Part shown: in pieces, positions 56,448 to 64,000 of the stretch
How positions within the stretch are numbered: the first letter of the stretch is position 1
Layout of the letters: each line of letters begins with the position of its first letter
Assembly (NCBI GenBank): GCA_002796995.1
Contig: PEKW01000015.1
Coordinates: forward strand, 186,001-250,000
Length of the DNA: 64,000 bases
Source of the DNA: Rhizobium sp.
GTDB taxonomy: Bacteria > Pseudomonadota > Alphaproteobacteria > Rhizobiales > Rhizobiaceae
Direction: 5' to 3'
The notes under the pieces: model-generated
What the model saw: the letters and a program-made list of their open reading frames with translations, nothing else
What the model was told of the DNA's origin: nothing
Database searches by the model: none
Translations under genes and position numbers: made by a program

Positions 56448-56817
56448 GCATTTGAGGCTTCTCTGAAGTGATGCGGGAGCAAACACTGTCCCGCTGGCGA
56501 ATATTTGAGGCCCTGCCGCACCCGGATTTCCGCTGTTTCGGCATGATTTTTTCCGGAAATCCTTAGATTCTTGCGGTTTATCAATCGATCAAGAAATTTA
56601 ATTGTTCATCAACCTCTGCACGGTTAGCAGTGAGCAAACGATTCACGGTTTGTTAGAATTTTAGATGCGCGTCATCTGCGCCTGTCCCTCGGGACTGGCG
56701 TTCGGTCCGCGCGATCTCCCGTGTCGGCGCGCAAAGGATCCGGTCGCGCTGCCCGCACGTACTTGGATCGTGAACTTATCCCAGTCCGGGTCCGCCATTA
56801 GGCGAGGAGAAGCAGAC
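56448..56817. other. 370-base region before the PAS protein
   Basis: AT-richer non-coding DNA. It has a direct repeat CACGGTT (56619 and 56644, 25 bases apart) and a CtrA-like TTAA-N7-TCAAC at 56598-56613. The track's ATG 56665 would extend the PAS protein through this region, but the added residues are not protein-like. Confidence 0.5.
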
Positions 56818-57828
56818 ATGTACGCCGTTGCCGTATTGGACAAGGAAGCGCTGGCCGGTTTCAGGCGTGAGCATCCGTGGTTGGAATTTCCCGAAAAGGT
56901 ATGCGAGGTATCGCTCTTCTTCGACGACAATGGCAGTCCCGCACGCCTGACTGCAGTCGAGACGGGGGTGGATGGTGTGGACTGTCCCGCCAATACCAAC
57001 ACCTTCTCGACCGAGACGGTGCTGGCGCTGATCCGCTTTGCGCCGCACGGCACGCCCATGACGTGGGAAAGCCCGGACGAGGCGCGCGTCTGGCGCATCC
57101 TCGAACGATTGCCGACAAGCGATGAAATGGTACTGGTCGACGAGACCGTGGACGCCTGCCGTCGCGTTTTGCTGGACGAGGCCTATGAACTGCTCAGGCA
57201 GATGGCGGTCAATGCCTATCAGGGCCTTGCCACGGCCGCGCGTTCCCAGGCCGAATCCGAGCGTCTGGGAAAGGCCGCGCAGTCCGTGCCCGCCAATCTG
57301 GACGATGTGACGGAGGCGACCAAGCCCTTGTTCCTCGAGGTCGATCTCTGGCGGCTGGTTGCGGTCGTTCGCGACGAGGCCTCCATGCCGGTCGACAGCG
57401 AAATGCCGATGACGCCGGCACTGGAGGATCTGGATCGGTTGATCGGCGATCCGGGAGAAACCGAAGGCGCGTCGGATGCGCTCATCCAGACGCTGTTCGA
57501 CCTGTCGCCCGTGGCCTTCTCGATCTCGACGATCGGCAAGAACAGCTCCCGCTATGTGCGCGTCAACAAGGCCTATCTCGAACTCGTCGGCAAGACCTGG
57601 GAAGAAATCCGCGGCCACGAGATGGTCTCTTCAGGTCTGGCGATCGGCAACGAAGCGCGCGAGCGGCGGCTGGCCATGCTGGATCAAGAGGGGGGCTATT
57701 CCGGCGAGCGTGCGGAAATCCGCAATGCCAAGGGCGAGATCGTGCCAATCCTCATTTCTGCCCGCCGTCTGAAGCTGGCGGGCGAGCTTTACGACTTCGA
57801 GGTCATCACCGACGCTTCGCAGAGCTGA
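56818..57828 (+). CDS. PAS-domain protein without output domain
   Basis: A 336-aa soluble protein. I use ATG 56818 (MYAVAVLDKE) behind GGCGAGGAGA. The first 220 residues are unlike any domain I know; a helical middle leads to a C-terminal PAS domain (about 220-330: LIQTLFDLSPVAFSIS ... VNKAYLELVGKTWEEIRGH). There is no kinase, cyclase or DNA-binding part, so it would act through another protein. Confidence 0.75.
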   Translation: MYAVAVLDKEALAGFRREHPWLEFPEKVCEVSLFFDDNGSPARLTAVETGVDGVDCPANTNTFSTETVLALIRFAPHGTPMTWESPDEARVWRILERLPTSDEMVLVDETVDACRRVLLDEAYELLRQMAVNAYQGLATAARSQAESERLGKAAQSVPANLDDVTEATKPLFLEVDLWRLVAVVRDEASMPVDSEMPMTPALEDLDRLIGDPGETEGASDALIQTLFDLSPVAFSISTIGKNSSRYVRVNKAYLELVGKTWEEIRGHEMVSSGLAIGNEARERRLAMLDQEGGYSGERAEIRNAKGEIVPILISARRLKLAGELYDFEVITDASQS

Positions 57829-57858
57829 TCGGATCGTCTCGACCCCGAGGCCGCCGCG

Positions 57859-59943
57859 TCAGGCGCGGCGGAACAGCGCGAGCGAGCGGGGCACGAGCGG
57901 CATGTTCTGTCCCGCCGCAACGTGATCGCCCTGGCGGGCAGGATCGTTGGTGTCGAGTTCCAGCTGCCAGTCGCTGTCGCCTCCGCCGCTCTTCGGCATG
58001 GTGAAGTTCATCTCCTCATCGACCGGATTGAAGAGGATCAGGATTTCCGCCCAGGCACCCTCGATCTGTTCCAGGTCGTCGCGCTGAAGCCTCAGTGCCA
58101 ATGGATTGCGGTCGAGCCAGTGTTCCGGCCGCTGGGCGCCGCCCTTGACGTTGTACCATTCGATGATCGTACCGTCGCGCCAGCTGGCGCGGCGCAGCAG
58201 CGGCTGCTCCTTGCGAAGCGAAATGAGCTTGGCTGTAAATTCGCGCAGCACCTCGCAGCCGTGCGGCAGGTTTTCCCAATGCAGCCAGCTGATCTCGCTG
58301 TCCTGGCAATAGCCGTTGTTGTTGCCCATCTGCGAGCGGCCGAACTCGTCGCCGGCAAGCAGCATCGGAGTGCCGTGCGAAAAGAACAGCGTGGCCAGGA
58401 AATTGCGCTTTTGCCGATCACGAAGGGCGTTGATGCCCTCGTCGTCCGTCGGACCTTCGGCTCCGTAGTTGTGGCTCCGGTTGTCGTTGTGGCCGTCGTT
58501 GTTGTCCTCGCCGTTCGCCTCGTTGTGCTTGCCGTCATAGGAGACGAGGTCGTTGAGCGTGAAGCCGTCATGGGCGGTGATGAAGTTGACGCTGGCCCAC
58601 GGGCGGCGGCCACGCAGATCGTAAATGTCGCCGGAGCCGAGCAGGCGGGCGGCAAAGTCCGGTGCGCAATTGTCTCGGTCCAGCCAGTAGTCGCGGGTGG
58701 AATCGCGATACTTGTCGTTCCATTCGGCCCAACCCGGGGGGAAGCCGCCGACCTGGTAACCGCCCGGTCCGATGTCCCACGGTTCACCGATCAGCTTTAT
58801 CTTCGACAGGACCGGATCCTGTGCCACGGCATCGAAAAACCCGCCGCGCTGGTCGAAGCCCTCCGGCTCGCGACCGAGAATGGTGCCGAGATCGAAACGG
58901 AAACCGTCGACATGCATCTCCTCCGCCCAGTAGCGCAGGCTGTCCATCACCATCTGCAGCACGCGGGGATGGGAGGTGTTGACCGTATTCCCGGTGCCCG
59001 TGTCGTTGATGTAATAGCGATGATTGTCGGGCATGGTGCGGTAGTAGGAGAAATTGTCGATGCCCTTGAAGGAAAGTGTCGGCCCGAGCTCGTTGCCCTC
59101 GGCCGTGTGGTTGTAGACGACGTCCAGGACCACCTCGATACCGCCGTCATGGAAGGCGCGAACCATATCGCGAAACCCGTTCAGACCCTTCGGCCCATAG
59201 TAACGCGACGCTGGCGCGAAGAAGCCGATAGTGTTGTAGCCCCAATAGTTGCGCAGGCCCTTGTCGAGCAGGTGACTGTCGTCGGGAAAGGCATGAATCG
59301 GCAAAAGCTCGATCGAGGTAATGCCGAGGCTCTTCACGTAGTCGACTGCTGCCGCGTGACCGAGGCCTTCGAACGTGCCGCGCAGATTTTCCGGGATTGC
59401 CGGGTTGAGCTTGGTGAAGCCCTTAACATGGGTCTCGTAGACGATCGTGTCCGCCCAAGGGATGCTCGGGGAGCCGTTGTACTCACGGCTGATCCGCGGA
59501 TCGATGATCCGGCACTTCGGCATGTCCGCGCCATTGTCGGTCTCGCTGAAAGAGAGGTCCTTCTCTTCGCTGTCGACGTCATAGCCGAAATGCGCCTTCG
59601 TCCAGGCGATATCGCCGACGATCTCGCGCGCGTAGGGATCGAGCAACAGCTTGTTTGGATTGAAGCGGTGGCCGTTTGCCGGGTCATAGGGACCATGGAC
59701 GCGGTAGCCGTAGAGCATGCCCGGCTTCACGCCCGGCAGATAGCCGTGCCAGACTTCGTTGGTATATTCCGGTAGTTCGATCCGGGCGATCTCGGTCTTG
59801 CCGCTCTCGTCATAGAGGCAGAGTTCGACTCGCTCCGCATGGGCGGAAAACAGCGCAAAATTCGTACCCTCCCCATCGAAGCGCGCGCCCAGCGCATGCC
59901 ATTCACCGGCTTCGACTGCGAACTGCGTGCTGCGAGCGTCCAT
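57859..59943 (-). CDS. glgX: Glycogen debranching enzyme GlgX
   Basis: A 694-aa family 13 glycoside hydrolase with an N-terminal CBM48-like domain (about 15-110). The four GH13 regions are visible: VVLDVVYNHTAEG, GFRFDLGTILG, LIGEPWD and NFITAHDGFTL. It removes limit-dextrin branches left by glycogen phosphorylase. No other glycogen gene is near. I used ATG 59943 (MDARSTQFAVE). An EcfG-like promoter lies upstream. Confidence 0.93.
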   Translation of the reverse strand: MDARSTQFAVEAGEWHALGARFDGEGTNFALFSAHAERVELCLYDESGKTEIARIELPEYTNEVWHGYLPGVKPGMLYGYRVHGPYDPANGHRFNPNKLLLDPYAREIVGDIAWTKAHFGYDVDSEEKDLSFSETDNGADMPKCRIIDPRISREYNGSPSIPWADTIVYETHVKGFTKLNPAIPENLRGTFEGLGHAAAVDYVKSLGITSIELLPIHAFPDDSHLLDKGLRNYWGYNTIGFFAPASRYYGPKGLNGFRDMVRAFHDGGIEVVLDVVYNHTAEGNELGPTLSFKGIDNFSYYRTMPDNHRYYINDTGTGNTVNTSHPRVLQMVMDSLRYWAEEMHVDGFRFDLGTILGREPEGFDQRGGFFDAVAQDPVLSKIKLIGEPWDIGPGGYQVGGFPPGWAEWNDKYRDSTRDYWLDRDNCAPDFAARLLGSGDIYDLRGRRPWASVNFITAHDGFTLNDLVSYDGKHNEANGEDNNDGHNDNRSHNYGAEGPTDDEGINALRDRQKRNFLATLFFSHGTPMLLAGDEFGRSQMGNNNGYCQDSEISWLHWENLPHGCEVLREFTAKLISLRKEQPLLRRASWRDGTIIEWYNVKGGAQRPEHWLDRNPLALRLQRDDLEQIEGAWAEILILFNPVDEEMNFTMPKSGGGDSDWQLELDTNDPARQGDHVAAGQNMPLVPRSLALFRRA

Positions 59944-59979
59944 GGGGATATCCTTGATCAAGTGGAATTGCGCACTTTC

Positions 59980-60004
59980 AATGCTGCGATGCGGAAAATG
60001 TTCC
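59980..60004 (-). promoter_or_regulatory. Candidate EcfG-type promoter of glgX
   Basis: Reading the minus strand, GGAAC (60004-60000), 16 bases, CATT (59983-59980). The consensus has CGTT, so there is one mismatch. It ends 36 bases upstream of the glgX start. Confidence 0.4.
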
Positions 60005-60037
60005 GTTGAGCCGCATCGATTCCCGTCTTCACCGGCC

Positions 60038-60064
60038 GGAACCTTTGACACTCTGCGGCAGTTT
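60038..60064 (+). promoter_or_regulatory. Candidate EcfG-type promoter of the DUF3008 gene
   Basis: GGAAC (60038-60042), 18 bases, GTTT (60061-60064), about 50 bases before the ATG. It lies back to back with the candidate glgX promoter. Confidence 0.5.
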
Positions 60065-60113
60065 GACGAACGGCGCCACACCCGAGCGTCAACTTGTAAC
60101 CCAGGAGGCTTCG

Positions 60114-60302
60114 ATGCCAGCAAAATCCAAGGCTCAGCAGAAGGCCGCGGGCGCCGCTCTTTCGGCAAAACGCGGGGAAAGCAAGAAGAGTGAACTCAAG
60201 GGCGCTTCGAAGGGCATGGTCGAATCCATGACCGAAAAGGAACTCGAGGACATGGCCGCGACGAAGCGCAAGGGCAAGCCGGAGCATGTCTCCAAGAAAT
60301 AG
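60114..60302 (+). CDS. DUF3008 small protein
   Basis: A 62-aa Lys- and Ala-rich protein matching the DUF3008 family (MPAKSKAQQKAAGAALSAKR, then GASKGMVESMTEKELEDMA). The family is small, basic, of unknown function, and often stress-induced in alphaproteobacteria. ATG 60114 follows CCAGGAGG. It is 34 bases ahead of an SDR gene, probably in one operon. Confidence 0.83.
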   Translation: MPAKSKAQQKAAGAALSAKRGESKKSELKGASKGMVESMTEKELEDMAATKRKGKPEHVSKK

Positions 60303-60336
60303 AGTGCGGTCGGCCGCGGCGGAGGAAAGCAAAACC

Positions 60337-61119
60337 ATGGAATTCAACGATAAGGTTGCGCTCGTCACCGGGGCCGGATCCGGCATCGGCAAGAGCACGG
60401 CGATGACGCTGGCCGCAGAAGGCGCGTTCATAGCTCTGCTCGGCAGAACCGCTGACGAACTGGAGGCGGCGCTCGACGAGATTCGACAGGCCGGGGGCGA
60501 CGGGGTCGCGCTGGTCGCCGACATCAGCGACGAGGCGGCGATGAGGGATGCGCTCGAGACGCTATGGAACCTGAAGGGCAGGCTCGACGTCGTCGTGGCC
60601 AATGCCGGGATCAACGGGACTTGGGCGCCGATCGACGATCTCAAGCCGGAGGAATTCGATCAGACCATCGCCGTCAATCTGCGCGGGACCTATCTCACGC
60701 TTCACTACGCGGTGCCGAAGCTCAAGCAGTCGGGCGGCGGCGCGATCGTGGTCGTTTCCTCAATCAACGGAACACGCACCTTCACCACGCCCGGCGCCAC
60801 GGCCTATTCCGCGACCAAGGCAGGGCAGCTCGCCATGGTCCAGCAACTGGCCCTGGAACTCGGACAGCATCGCATCCGGATCAATGCGGTGTGCCCGGGG
60901 GCGATCGCGACCGACATCGACGACAACACGACGATCCGTCACCGCGAAAAGACCAGGGTGCCGGTTGTCTTTCCCGAAGGAGACATACCGCTGACGGGTG
61001 GTGAACCGGGACAGGTCGATGAGGTGGCGGACGTCATCGCCTTTCTCGTTTCCGACCGGGCGCGCCATGTCAGCGGTTCGCCTGTGTGGATCGACGGAGG
61101 CCAGAGCCTCCTGCGCTAG
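60337..61119 (+). CDS. Short-chain dehydrogenase/reductase
   Basis: A 260-aa classical SDR. The cofactor motif TGAGSGIG lies at 11-18, NAG in VVVANAGINGTW, the catalytic Ser in VVSSINGT and Tyr/Lys in YSATK. The Arg after the second strand (LLGRTADEL) hints at NADP(H). The substrate is unknown. GGAGGAAAG precedes ATG 60337. Confidence 0.85.
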   Translation: MEFNDKVALVTGAGSGIGKSTAMTLAAEGAFIALLGRTADELEAALDEIRQAGGDGVALVADISDEAAMRDALETLWNLKGRLDVVVANAGINGTWAPIDDLKPEEFDQTIAVNLRGTYLTLHYAVPKLKQSGGGAIVVVSSINGTRTFTTPGATAYSATKAGQLAMVQQLALELGQHRIRINAVCPGAIATDIDDNTTIRHREKTRVPVVFPEGDIPLTGGEPGQVDEVADVIAFLVSDRARHVSGSPVWIDGGQSLLR

Positions 61120-61155
61120 CGCGGGAGGCCCAGGCTTCGGTCAAGGGCAGACGAT

Positions 61156-61644
61156 TCAGTCCGTTTCGGGCCTCGAGACGACGCGGTTTTCGAACCCATG
61201 CAAAAGCCAGAGAACGATCAGCGCCAACGCCGTTGCCAGCAGGCTGATATGCCAGAAACCAAGCCCCGCGGAGAGGCCGATCGAGCCCGCGAACCAAAGC
61301 CCGGCACCCGTGGTGAGGCCGCGAACCTCGCCCTTGGAAAAGACGATCATTCCGGCTGCCAGGAAGGCCACGCCGGCGGTGATAGCTTCGATCAGGCGCA
61401 GGGGATCGATCCGGGCCGAATCTCCTTGAAAAGCGGAATGGTGAGCGATCTCGATCGTCAGGATGGCGACGATCGCGCTCGACAGGCAAACCAGGATATG
61501 GGTGCGCAGCCCCGCGGCCCGGTTCTTGCGTTCGCGTTCGAAGCCGATCGCCCCGCCGCAGAGCATGGCGATCAACAGGCGCATGCCTATGACGGAGAGG
61601 GGGAGGGCGGTGTCGGTGGCGAAGTAGGGTTCGAGATTCGTCAT
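61156..61644 (-). CDS. MgtC/SapB family membrane protein
   Basis: A 162-aa protein with about five helices. LLIAMLCGGAIGFERERKNRAAGLRTHILVCL is the hallmark of MgtC/SapB. MgtC proteins affect magnesium homeostasis and ATP synthase activity during stress; this short version lacks the C-terminal ACT-like domain. It converges with the SDR gene. Confidence 0.87.
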   Translation of the reverse strand: MTNLEPYFATDTALPLSVIGMRLLIAMLCGGAIGFERERKNRAAGLRTHILVCLSSAIVAILTIEIAHHSAFQGDSARIDPLRLIEAITAGVAFLAAGMIVFSKGEVRGLTTGAGLWFAGSIGLSAGLGFWHISLLATALALIVLWLLHGFENRVVSRPETD

Positions 61645-61676
61645 CGGTCTGTCCTGAGGCGCTGGACAATGCGAGA

Positions 61677-61704
61677 GGGCGCGTCGGCATAGGCCGACAC
61701 GCCC
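61677..61704 (-). terminator. Stem-loop after the 61731 gene
   Basis: GGGCGCGTCGGC pairs with GCCGACACGCCC (one mismatch) around a 4-base loop, between the stop of the 61731 gene and the MgtC start. Confidence 0.6.
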
Positions 61705-61730
61705 TTAAGTCTTCGCGCCGAAGCTGTGGG

Positions 61731-62120
61731 TCAGTGGCGCTCTTTCGAGCCGGCGGTCGAGGAATAGGTGGCCGAGACCGGATCGCTGGCCGGGAAGCTG
61801 TCGATCAGTCCCTCGTCCACCTGCGACTCGAGTTCGGTCTCGTCCTGCGCGCGCCGGGCGCTCAAGACGGCGTCGGATACCGCTTCGTCGCCGCTGCGGG
61901 CCAGGTTGTCGTCGCGCTCGCGCTCGGTCGTGCCATCGAAGGAGCCGACCTGAAGAAGCAGGACACGCGCCTTGTCCAAGGCATTTTCGCGATTGAGGTC
62001 GCCGCTTTCGCTCTGCTTCATGCGAACCGAAACGACCTCGCCGCCGTCGCCGACGAACTCCACGGTGTAGCCGGGGACGCCGCCCATGTCTTCGTGTACC
62101 TGTGTTCCAACGATCTGCAT
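61731..62120 (-). CDS. Acidic soluble protein of unknown function, EcfG-type promoter
   Basis: A 129-aa acidic protein with no hydrophobic segment. The first part (MQIVGTQVHEDMGGVPGYTVEFVGDGGEVVSV) looks like a small beta domain; the rest is helical and charged and ends in FPASDPVSATYSS, a motif I have seen in short alphaproteobacterial proteins. I prefer ATG 62120 because GGGAGA is well spaced from it; ATG 62126 touches that site. The promoter match suggests general stress control. Confidence 0.65.
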   Translation of the reverse strand: MQIVGTQVHEDMGGVPGYTVEFVGDGGEVVSVRMKQSESGDLNRENALDKARVLLLQVGSFDGTTERERDDNLARSGDEAVSDAVLSARRAQDETELESQVDEGLIDSFPASDPVSATYSSTAGSKERH

Positions 62121-62152
62121 GGTCATTCTCCCATTGTGGTGATCCGATAGAA

Positions 62153-62177
62153 AACGCGCGCGCGGCGCGCTGGTTCC
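62153..62177 (-). promoter_or_regulatory. EcfG-type promoter of the 61731 gene
   Basis: On the minus strand GGAAC (62177-62173), 16 bases, CGTT (62156-62153), which is the exact GGAAC-N16-CGTT consensus of alphaproteobacterial EcfG sigma factors. It lies 33 bases upstream of the start codon. Confidence 0.65.
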
Positions 62178-62356
62178 ATCGAAAGACAACGATATGTCTG
62201 GGTGCCTGCCCATCAAAGGCTCGGCCAGCAACTCTGCATTGCGAATTGTTCCATCCGTCGCCGTAAACGCTTTATTTACCAAGCTGTCCGCGAATTTACT
62301 AAAATCTGAAACAAACTTCGAGTTGCAGGCGTTGTGGCGGCGAAGGAGATATTGCC

Positions 62357-62749
62357 ATGCTGATGAGATCCAAACTGCCGACCGATACCATCCTGATCGT
62401 CGAGGACGATGTCTTCATTTCCATGGACGCCGCCGATAGCGTGTCGCGGGCGGGGGTCAACGTCGTTACCGCCGAAACCGTGCATGACGCACTCGACATC
62501 CTCGAACAGGAGGAAATCTCGGCCGCGATCCTCGATTTTCACGTGCGTGACGGCGCCGTCACGCCGATTGTCGCCGTGCTTCGCCAAAAGGGCATCCCCT
62601 TCCGCATCGTGTCCGGATCGCCTCTGGCCGAGATCGCCGCCAACGGGATCCCGCCGGGGCTATGCTCCCAGAAGCCGGCCGATTATTTCAAGGTGCTCGT
62701 CTCGCTGATCAGCGAACGCCCCTGGACGGCGCTGAGGCCGAGCCACTAA
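62357..62749 (+). CDS. Receiver-only response regulator
   Basis: A 130-aa single receiver domain. Acidic residues E16-D17-D18 (LIVEDDVF), phosphoacceptor D60 (AAILDFHVRDG) and the Lys in CSQKPAD are present. There is no output domain, so it would act by protein contact or as a phosphate sink. GAAGGAGAT precedes the ATG. It diverges from the 61731 gene; no kinase lies beside it. Confidence 0.85.
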   Translation: MLMRSKLPTDTILIVEDDVFISMDAADSVSRAGVNVVTAETVHDALDILEQEEISAAILDFHVRDGAVTPIVAVLRQKGIPFRIVSGSPLAEIAANGIPPGLCSQKPADYFKVLVSLISERPWTALRPSH

Positions 62750-62765
62750 GGAAGGCCTGGACCTC

Positions 62766-63386
62766 TCAGGTGCGCTTGTCGAGGAGGCGCGTCAGCGTGC
62801 GTTCCACCACATCGACCATCACCATCGTCTGGTGATCCACCTCGATGTTCAGCCGGTCGCCCTGACGGTAGCGGGGAAATGTGGTCTGCCGGAGCGTCTC
62901 GGGAATGAGATTGATCTGGAAGATATTGCCTTCGGCTTCGGCGACCGTGAGGCTGGCGCCGTTGACGGCGAGAAAGCCACGCGGGAAGATATACTTCGCC
63001 CATTCCTCGGGCACGGAAAAGCGGATATGGGCGCCCGGCATTTCGCTCTTGGCGCCGATCAAGGTCGCGGTCGTGGCGATATGTCCGGCAATGGCATGGC
63101 CGCCGTTCTCATCGGTCGGCTTTGCCGAGCGCTCGAGGTTGACGCCGTCGCCGACGGAGAGGTCGGACAGGTTGGTCCGCTCCAAGGTGGCGTCCATCGC
63201 ATCGAAGCTTACGGTCGTTCCCATGATGGAGGTGGCCGACAGGCAAACGCCTTCCACCGAAACACTGCCGCCGATCTGCAGCCCCTCGACCAATCGTTCG
63301 GGAAACTCAATATGAAATTCAGTGTATCCGTCATGACGGATGATCTTGGTGACCGGGGCCACCGCCTGCACGATACCGGTATACAT
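62766..63386 (-). CDS. ribE: Riboflavin synthase, alpha subunit
   Basis: A 206-aa protein with two lumazine-binding repeats (about 1-97 and 98-195). The start MYTGIVQAV matches the family's MFTGIV; GHAIAGHI opens the second repeat. It dismutates two 6,7-dimethyl-8-ribityllumazine molecules to riboflavin. I used ATG 63386; the longer ORF is a shadow. No other rib gene or FMN riboswitch is adjacent. Confidence 0.9.
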   Translation of the reverse strand: MYTGIVQAVAPVTKIIRHDGYTEFHIEFPERLVEGLQIGGSVSVEGVCLSATSIMGTTVSFDAMDATLERTNLSDLSVGDGVNLERSAKPTDENGGHAIAGHIATTATLIGAKSEMPGAHIRFSVPEEWAKYIFPRGFLAVNGASLTVAEAEGNIFQINLIPETLRQTTFPRYRQGDRLNIEVDHQTMVMVDVVERTLTRLLDKRT

Positions 63387-63577
63387 GTCTCTTCCTGTCT
63401 TGCCCGGCAGGCGCGCAAAGGCCCGTCGCCGCGTCGTTCGTGGGCCAAAGGTAATGTGAGATCGGCCAAAGACAACCGCTAAATCCGGACGCTCCGTCAA
63501 GATTTGCTGAACGGTGGCGGTGAGCGCTGCTTTCCGGCCGGATTGCAAAACCTCGGCGCGCTTGCGATGAACGAAAT

Positions 63578-63590
63578 GTCCGGAACGGAC
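63578..63590. promoter_or_regulatory. Small dyad upstream of the phosphoribosyltransferase gene
   Basis: GTCCG-GAA-CGGAC is a perfect 5-bp inverted repeat, 19 bases upstream of the ATG at 63610, in the 223-base divergent gap with ribE. It could be an operator or chance. Confidence 0.25.
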
Positions 63591-63609
63591 CCGGAAGCAA
63601 GGGCACAGC

Positions 63610-64000
63610 ATGCAGCCGCACGACTATTGGCAGACGATACATCCTCCAGGCAGCTTCGACCCCGCCGGCCCGCATCGCGACAGCTTTCCCGCGGGCATGC
63701 CCGACGGCGGGCAGATGCTCCTGCCGATCCGGTCCCTGGCCGACGGCCGGCACGGCATCGCCTCTCTCATCATCAACCAGGCGAGCTTCGACGTGCTGGA
63801 CGCGCTTGCGGCCTCCCTGGCCGAGAAGCTCTCGCCTTTCCGTCCGGACGTGGTCATCGGCCTGCCGACGCTCGGGCTGACGCTCGCCTCAGCCGTGGCC
63901 CAGAAGCTCGGCCACACCCGCTATGTCCCGTTCGGCACCTCGCGCAAGTTCTGGTACCTCGACGAATTGTCCGTGCCGATGAGTTCTATCACCACGCCAC
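63610..64000 (+). CDS. Phosphoribosyltransferase-family protein (partial, runs off the window)
   Basis: From ATG 63610 an open frame runs 130 codons to the window edge, so it is missing from the ORF track. MQPHDYWQTIHPPGSFDPAGPHRDSFPAGMPDGGQ begins it, then FRPDVVIGLPTLGLTLASAVAQKLGHTRYVPFGTSRKFWY, which looks like the first half of a type I phosphoribosyltransferase fold. The PRPP loop would lie beyond the edge. The specific substrate cannot be told. Confidence 0.72.
   Translation, partial: MQPHDYWQTIHPPGSFDPAGPHRDSFPAGMPDGGQMLLPIRSLADGRHGIASLIINQASFDVLDALAASLAEKLSPFRPDVVIGLPTLGLTLASAVAQKLGHTRYVPFGTSRKFWYLDELSVPMSSITTP

Noticed and set aside
57922-59775. 617-aa plus-strand ORF opposite glgX
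   Set aside because: Antisense shadow of a gene with all four GH13 motifs; no recognisable domain.
63387-63609. FMN riboswitch upstream of ribE
   Set aside because: The gap is short and none of the conserved RFN element segments are visible.

Overview
The window is high-GC DNA with tightly packed operons, frequent 4-base ATGA/GTGA overlaps and alphaproteobacterial gene content. It carries a red-type (form IC) RuBisCO operon in the order cbbR / cbbF-P-T-A-L-S-X-E, a XoxF methanol dehydrogenase locus with glutathione-linked formaldehyde oxidation, a nirK-nirV-nnrR-pseudoazurin block, and ExoD. This points to a member of the Rhizobiaceae (Sinorhizobium/Rhizobium/Shinella type). The xoxF-to-cbb part resembles the arrangement I know from the Sinorhizobium meliloti pSymB megaplasmid. 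Species and replicon are inference; I could not run any search.

Layout. 1-2.5 kb: end of copper nitrite reductase, its partner NirV, the NnrR regulator and pseudoazurin. 2.6-3.2 kb: a secreted DUF922 protein. 3.7-7.8 kb: an overlapping operon of a LuxR-type response regulator, a FIST sensor protein and a soluble hybrid histidine kinase. 7.9-27.7 kb: a large quinoprotein locus. It holds formaldehyde oxidation genes (adhC, fghA), xoxF-xoxG-xoxJ, two SoxYZ-like carriers, a metallohydrolase, a rhodanese-like CXXCW protein, an MxaD-like protein, two YVTN beta-propellers, several unknown exported proteins, and a five-gene ABC operon that joins an SsuABC-type importer to a Ped-type ABC-2 exporter. 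27.9-28.4 kb: gfa. 28.7-37.9 kb (minus): the Calvin cycle operon, ending in a thioredoxin-like gene and controlled by divergent cbbR. 39-41 kb: a thiosulfate-transporter-like YeeE protein and ExoD. 41-44.4 kb: thioesterase, a small stress-type protein, DUF475/TerC-like, OsmC and an exported protein. 44.5-52 kb (minus): penicillin-binding protein 1C with a PAN-domain alpha-2-macroglobulin. 52-56.4 kb: CynX-type MFS, GntR and LysR regulators, and glutaryl-CoA dehydrogenase. 56.8-62.7 kb: PAS protein, GlgX, DUF3008 protein, SDR, MgtC and a receiver-only response regulator, with several EcfG-type promoter matches. 62.8-64 kb: riboflavin synthase and the start of a phosphoribosyltransferase.

How it fits together. 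XoxF oxidises methanol (or another alcohol) in the periplasm and passes electrons to XoxG. Gfa, AdhC and FghA take formaldehyde to formate through glutathione; further oxidation to CO2 (not encoded here) would feed the CbbLS Calvin cycle. This is autotrophic methylotrophy. The FIST/kinase/LuxR operon is placed to control the quinoprotein genes. The parts that remain unexplained are the relay proteins (single-cysteine SoxYZ carriers, SoxH-like hydrolase, rhodanese), the composite ABC operon, and five or six exported orphans. I regard these as the best candidates for undescribed biology here.

No tRNA, rRNA, CRISPR array, insertion sequence or phage gene was recognised.
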